Of a DNA stretch of 64,000 nt, positions 60,338-64,000 are shown in pieces. This stretch comes from Pelethousia sp034928145 (lineage in GTDB: Bacteria > Bacillota > Clostridia > Christensenellales > CAG-138), in contig JAYFPE010000010.1 of assembly GCA_034928145.1 (NCBI GenBank), forward strand, positions 68,171 to 132,170. The letters run 5' to 3'. The first letter of the stretch is position 1, and the number at the start of each line of letters is the position of its first letter. Position numbers and translations under genes: made by a program. A model generated the notes under the pieces. It searched no databases. It was not told where the DNA came from and saw only the letters and a list, made by a program, of their open reading frames with translations.

Positions 60338-61109
60338 CGGGTCCAAGGTGCTGCTGCCCACCTTCGAGGAAATGATGGAAATGATCGCCGGGGCAACGGT
60401 CTCTGCACAGATTGCGGGCGCGTCACCGGAGGAGCCGGCTTGGCAGGATCCGGATGAAGCAGACCTCGCCGTGCAAGCCTCGAAAGCTTCGCCTGCCGCG
60501 GAGCCAGGCCCGCAAGACCTGCTTGCCGAGGCCGAGGCCCAATGCGAGGCCCTTCGCCGCCAGGCTGCGGAGGAAGCCCGGCGCATCGTGGAGCAGGGCC
60601 GGCAGGAAGCCCGGGCTCTGGCCCAGGAGGCGCGGGAGCAGGAGGCGGCTAAGGCCCGTAAAGCGCTGGAAACGGAGCGCCTTAGCCTGCGCCAATCCAT
60701 GCTGGGCGCGGCCGAGGCGCTGCAAACGGCAGAGAGAGAGCTATACGCGGCGCTGGAGCCCTATCTTTTGGATACGGCCCTGCACATAGCCGAAAGCATC
60801 CTTCGGTACGAGCTGGATCATAACGACGCGGCCTTTTTTGCCATCGTGCGCAATGTGTTGGAGCAAGCCCCGGCCGGTGAGCAGCTGACACTGCATCTTG
60901 CACCCGGCCGCTACGATACGATCACGGCCCAGGGCGGCCCATTTATCGAGGAAATGGCCAAGCGCGGCGTGGCGCTTAGGCAGGATCCTAATATGCCTGA
61001 AACGGACTGCCTGGTTACCGGTGAGATGGGCTCCACCCGGGGCGGCGCGGCCATCCAGCTCTCCCGCATCCGCTATGCGGTGCGCAACCAGCAGGTCGAG
61101 GCGCAGTAG
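60321..61109 (+). CDS. fliH: Flagellar assembly protein FliH
   Basis: A 262-residue regulator of the export ATPase FliI. A long Ala/Glu/Arg-rich coiled coil spans about residues 65-135 (EAEAQCEALRRQAAEEARR), followed by a globular C-terminus (LDTALHIAESILRYEL). The ATG at 60321 follows GGAGG with 8-base spacing and overlaps the end of fliG by 17 bp; the longer frame is not needed. Confidence 0.88.
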   Translation: MRSLPDGSKVLLPTFEEMMEMIAGATVSAQIAGASPEEPAWQDPDEADLAVQASKASPAAEPGPQDLLAEAEAQCEALRRQAAEEARRIVEQGRQEARALAQEAREQEAAKARKALETERLSLRQSMLGAAEALQTAERELYAALEPYLLDTALHIAESILRYELDHNDAAFFAIVRNVLEQAPAGEQLTLHLAPGRYDTITAQGGPFIEEMAKRGVALRQDPNMPETDCLVTGEMGSTRGGAAIQLSRIRYAVRNQQVEAQ

Positions 61110-61112
61110 CCT

Positions 61113-62444
61113 ATGACGGATAGAGATCACAGCCGCATGGCGGCATATTTCGAGGGGCTGAAGCGCCGCATCGACGAAACGGACAGCATGGAGCACAGCG
61201 GCACCATCGCCCGCATCGTGGGCATGACGGTGGAGGCCAACGGCCCCGCGGCCAGCATCGGCGACCTGTGCAAGATCTACCAGGGCCGTGGCAAGGGCCA
61301 CGTGCTGGCCGAGGTGGAGGGCTTCAAGGAAAGCAAGGTATTGCTGATGCCGCTGGGCCCCGTCACGGGCCTGAGCCCGGGCGACCGCATCGTTTCTACG
61401 GGCCTGCGCCTGGAAGTGGGCGCTTGTGAGGCCATGAAGGGCCGCATCCTTGGCCCGTTGGGCACGCCCATCGACGACGGGCCGGAGTTGATGCCGGAGG
61501 AATATTACCCGCTGGATAACGACCCGCCCGGCCCCCTGCGGCGCACGCGCATCCATGATGTTCTGCCCATGGGCGTTCGTGCCATCGACGGCCTGTTAAC
61601 CATCGGCGTGGGGCAGCGCATGGGCATCTTTGCGGGCTCTGGCGTGGGCAAGAGCACCCTGTTGGGCATGATCGCCCGCAACGCCAAGGCGGATATCAAC
61701 GTGATCGCGCTGGTGGGCGAGCGCGGCCGCGAGGTCAAGGATTTCATCGAAAAGGATTTGCGGGAGGGCCTGCAAAAATCCGTGCTGGTGGTGGCCACTT
61801 CCGACCAGCCGGCGCTCCTGCGGCTCAAATCCGCCATGGTGGCTACTTCCATCGCTGAATATTTCCGCGATAAAGGCAAAAAGGTGCTGCTGATGATGGA
61901 TAGCCTCACGCGCTTTGCCATGGCCCAGCGGGAGATCGGCATGGCTATCGGCGAGCCGCCCGTATCCCGCGGCTTCACGCCCTCTGTTTACGCTATGCTG
62001 CCCAGGCTGCTCGAGCGCAGCGGTACCAGCGACAAAGGTTCCATCACCGCCATCTACACCGTGCTCGTGGAGGGCGACGACATGAACGAGCCGATTTCCG
62101 ATACGGTGCGCGGCATCATCGACGGCCACATGGTGCTCACCCGCAAGCTGGCCAACAACAACCACTACCCGCCCATCGACGTGCTGCAAAGCATCAGCCG
62201 TTTGATGCGGGAGATCTGCTCCAAAGCGCATGTGGAGATGGCGGATAAAATCCGCAACAATATGGCGACTTACCGGGATACGCAGGATCTGATCAGCATT
62301 GGCGCCTATAAACCCGGAGCTAATCCCACGGTGGATTTGGCGGTGCGCCTGCACCAACCCATTGAGGAGTTCCTCATTCAGCCCATGAACGAATCGGACG
62401 GCATGGAGGCTACCCTTGAAAAGATGGACAAGCTCCTGGGATAA
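61113..62444 (+). CDS. fliI: Flagellum-specific ATP synthase FliI
   Basis: A 443-residue hexameric ATPase of the flagellar type III export apparatus. Walker A is FAGSGVGKST near residue 172 and Walker B VLLMMDSLTRFA near 258; VGERGREVKDFIE and PPVSRGFTPSVYAMLPRLLER are also typical. It follows fliH by 3 bp. Confidence 0.96.
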   Translation: MTDRDHSRMAAYFEGLKRRIDETDSMEHSGTIARIVGMTVEANGPAASIGDLCKIYQGRGKGHVLAEVEGFKESKVLLMPLGPVTGLSPGDRIVSTGLRLEVGACEAMKGRILGPLGTPIDDGPELMPEEYYPLDNDPPGPLRRTRIHDVLPMGVRAIDGLLTIGVGQRMGIFAGSGVGKSTLLGMIARNAKADINVIALVGERGREVKDFIEKDLREGLQKSVLVVATSDQPALLRLKSAMVATSIAEYFRDKGKKVLLMMDSLTRFAMAQREIGMAIGEPPVSRGFTPSVYAMLPRLLERSGTSDKGSITAIYTVLVEGDDMNEPISDTVRGIIDGHMVLTRKLANNNHYPPIDVLQSISRLMREICSKAHVEMADKIRNNMATYRDTQDLISIGAYKPGANPTVDLAVRLHQPIEEFLIQPMNESDGMEATLEKMDKLLG

Positions 62445-62483
62445 GGGGCAGAGCGGCGAAAAAGCGGCATAAAGGAAAGTGAA

Positions 62484-62930
62484 ATGAAGAAATTCGTCTT
62501 CACCAACGAAAAATACCAGGCTATCAAAGAAAAGGAATACGACCGCCTAAAGCTGGACATGAAAAATGTCGATAAAGAGATTGATAAGGCGGCGGCTACT
62601 TTGGCTGTGCTTGGCGAGAAGTTTGACGCGGAGCGCACCGCCTTTGACGAGGATTGCAGGCTGGGCGTGGGCGCGGGCGAATTGACCGCCTACCAGGGCT
62701 ACTTCGAATTCCTACAGGAGCAGCGCGCCAAAGAACAGGAAAGGCTTAACGCCCTTTTGGCCCGCAAGCAGGAGCTGACGGATACGCTGGTGCGGGTGAA
62801 TAACGAATTGCGGGTGCTTGCGGATATGCGAGCCGAACAATACCTGGAATATTGCAAAGAGGTTGCCGCGGACGAGGCTAAGGAGTTGGATACACACATG
62901 TCCTTCTCCATGTTTGAAAGGGCGGTGTAA
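62484..62930 (+). CDS. fliJ: Flagellar export protein FliJ
   Basis: A 148-residue coiled-coil protein of the export gate. It has nearly continuous heptads (KEKEYDRLKLDMKNVDKEI onward), a FliJ-like size and the conserved position directly after fliI. AAAGGAAAG precedes the ATG. Confidence 0.87.
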   Translation: MKKFVFTNEKYQAIKEKEYDRLKLDMKNVDKEIDKAAATLAVLGEKFDAERTAFDEDCRLGVGAGELTAYQGYFEFLQEQRAKEQERLNALLARKQELTDTLVRVNNELRVLADMRAEQYLEYCKEVAADEAKELDTHMSFSMFERAV

Positions 62931-62933
62931 GGC

Positions 62934-63536
62934 TTGGAAAGAAGATCGAGGGAAGCGCTGGCCACGTCCCCCCGCCCCAAGAAAAAACCCAAGGCCAAGC
63001 TGATTTTTACGCTCGTGTTGATCCTGCTGCTATTGGCCCTGCTGGCCGGGGTGGCGGTGAGCTACCTATACGACTATTTCTCCGTGCGCAGCACCATCGT
63101 GGGCTTTTTCATCACCCAGGACGGCCAATACCGCAGCCGCATGGCCCAACTGGATCAACGCGAAACCGAGCTGACCCAGCGCGAGGCGGATCTCAACGAA
63201 AAAGCTGCCGAGCAGGAAAAAACCGATAAAAAGCAGCAGCGTGAGCAGGAGCGGCTCGATGCCCTAAGGGCCGAGCTGAATGCGCAGGATGAAGACATTA
63301 CCAGCCGCCAGGCCGCCTTCGATACCGGCGTGGCGGAATTCGACAAGATCGTGCAAACCACGGCGGCGATGGACCCAAAGAACGCGGCGGCCGTGCTGGA
63401 ATCCGTCCTGCCTGTGGAGGATGCGGCCAAGATTCTCAATGCCATGCAGCCCAAAAAGGCGGCGGCTATTTTAGACGAGATGACCACCGAGGGGGCTAAG
63501 GCAATGACGGAAAAGCTGATTTCATTGAGCCAATAG
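62934..63536 (+). CDS. MotE/YlxF-like flagellar membrane protein
   Basis: A 200-residue protein with one N-terminal membrane helix (residues 23-46, LIFTLVLILLLLALLAGVAV), a long Gln/Glu-rich coiled coil (about 70-125) and a C-terminal MgtE-N/FliG-like small domain (VEDAAKILNAMQPKKAAAILDEM). In Bacillus ylxF lies at the same place, between fliJ and fliK; MotE-type proteins chaperone the stator. The start is a TTG at 62934, and the ribosome site is poor, so the exact start is uncertain. Confidence 0.8.
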   Translation: MERRSREALATSPRPKKKPKAKLIFTLVLILLLLALLAGVAVSYLYDYFSVRSTIVGFFITQDGQYRSRMAQLDQRETELTQREADLNEKAAEQEKTDKKQQREQERLDALRAELNAQDEDITSRQAAFDTGVAEFDKIVQTTAAMDPKNAAAVLESVLPVEDAAKILNAMQPKKAAAILDEMTTEGAKAMTEKLISLSQ

Positions 63537-63575
63537 CGGCGCTTCGCGCCGTTAGGCCGGGCAGGGAGGCCCGGC
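63537..63575 (+). promoter_or_regulatory. Twin GC-rich hairpins before fliK
   Basis: CGGCGC/GCGCCG (63537-63551) and GCCGGGC/GCCCGGC (63556-63562 with 63569-63575) follow the motE-like stop at once. No U-run is present; probably an RNA processing or stabilising element. Confidence 0.6.
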
Positions 63576-63629
63576 GGGATATTATGCATACGGTTGCAAG
63601 ACCGAAAGGAGGAGAGGCAGATCATCACA

Positions 63630-64000
63630 ATGCAAACGGCGGAACCGCTTGCCGTCCGGCAAGCCGCGGCCCCCGCGCAAACCAAGCAGCGGGAATCAGT
63701 AGCCCGGGCGGACGGGCCGGCTTCCTTCCGCGCCAGCATGGATAAGGCCCAGGAGAAGGCCGGCGCTGCGCAGGAACCCACAAAGGAAGCGGCACAAAGC
63801 GGTGAAGAAGCGCCCATCCCCGAAACGGAGATGGCGACGCTGGCGGAACAGGCCCAGGCAATCCTAGCCGAAGCCGCTGCGCCCCAGGGAGAGGCCATAG
63901 AGGGCCTTTTGCCAGAGGTGCAGATCGAAGGCGAGCAGCCGGGAGAGGATGTCCCGGCACAGAACGAGGCCCAGATGGCCATTTTGGCCGCGCTGCTGAT
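63630..64000 (+). CDS. fliK: Flagellar hook-length control protein FliK, N-terminal part (runs off the window)
   Basis: The first 123 residues of a low-complexity Ala/Glu/Gln-rich protein, typical of the secreted N-terminal half of FliK. Identity rests mainly on position after the motE-like gene, as in Bacillus. The ATG at 63630 is 12 bases from GAGAGG; the stronger AAAGGAGG lies further up, so an upstream non-ATG start is possible. Confidence 0.7.
   Translation, partial: MQTAEPLAVRQAAAPAQTKQRESVARADGPASFRASMDKAQEKAGAAQEPTKEAAQSGEEAPIPETEMATLAEQAQAILAEAAAPQGEAIEGLLPEVQIEGEQPGEDVPAQNEAQMAILAALL

Noticed and set aside
1..64000. tRNA genes, CRISPR arrays, insertion sequences, phage attachment sites
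   Set aside because: No cloverleaf with TTCGA-type arm, no regularly spaced repeats and no transposase or integrase motifs were seen.

Overview
The window looks like chromosome of a mid-GC member of Bacillota, most likely class Clostridia. The evidence is strong AGGAGG-type ribosome binding sites, frequent TTG/GTG starts, sigma-A promoters with 17-bp spacers, an HPr with both His15 and the regulatory Ser, an AraR-type GntR/LacI hybrid regulator, BMP-type and ECF-type importers and a fliFGHIJ operon in Bacillus/Clostridium order. No rRNA, tRNA, CRISPR array, transposase or phage gene was seen.

Layout. (1) 1-6,890: a furanose-type sugar ABC importer (binding lipoprotein, double ATPase, two permeases) followed by a truncated FGGY kinase, all on the minus strand, with a divergent AraR-like regulator and operator-like repeats between them. 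(2) 6,900-15,450: a seven-gene minus-strand PTS operon with mannitol-type IICB, MtlR-type regulator, IIA, PfkB kinase, sorbitol/sorbose-phosphate-type dehydrogenase, HPr and Enzyme I. (3) 15,430-20,690: a minus-strand operon with a 3-epimerase-like protein, RpiB, a DeoR regulator, tartrate/fumarate dehydratase alpha and beta, and a hydantoinase. (4) 20,830-35,620: a divergent 11-gene plus-strand operon with three further amidohydrolases, two M20 hydrolases, a diverged PreA-like protein, an unusual GH1 glycosidase, an XDH-like molybdenum hydroxylase without a FAD domain, two SDRs and a 2-hydroxyacid dehydrogenase. (5) 35,670-42,815: deoC divergent from a BMP/nucleoside-type ABC importer operon that ends in another amidohydrolase. 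(6) 42,970-47,330: a complete ECF importer operon plus an unrecognised protein. (7) 47,320-55,110: a second DeoR regulator divergent from a central-carbon operon (type II GAPDH, PGK, LarA-type racemase, malic enzyme, split transketolase). (8) 55,200-64,000: a decayed hemerythrin gene, flagellin and fliF-G-H-I-J-motE-like-fliK.

Working picture. Regions 3-7 (about 40 kb) read as one accessory catabolic locus. Five amidohydrolases, two M20 hydrolases, a DHODH/ferredoxin protein and a molybdenum hydroxylase suit an N-heterocycle such as a purine or pyrimidine. The glycosidase, epimerase, RpiB, DeoC, SDRs and transketolase suit the sugar part. Two importers of classes that carry nucleosides or vitamins bring the substrate in, and two paralogous DeoR repressors sit at the divergent control regions. 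My inference is catabolism of a glycosylated or otherwise modified N-heterocycle. The known anaerobic purine markers ygeW, ygeX and ygfK are absent, and several key active-site positions are altered, so this may be an undescribed pathway. The substrate cannot be named from sequence alone.
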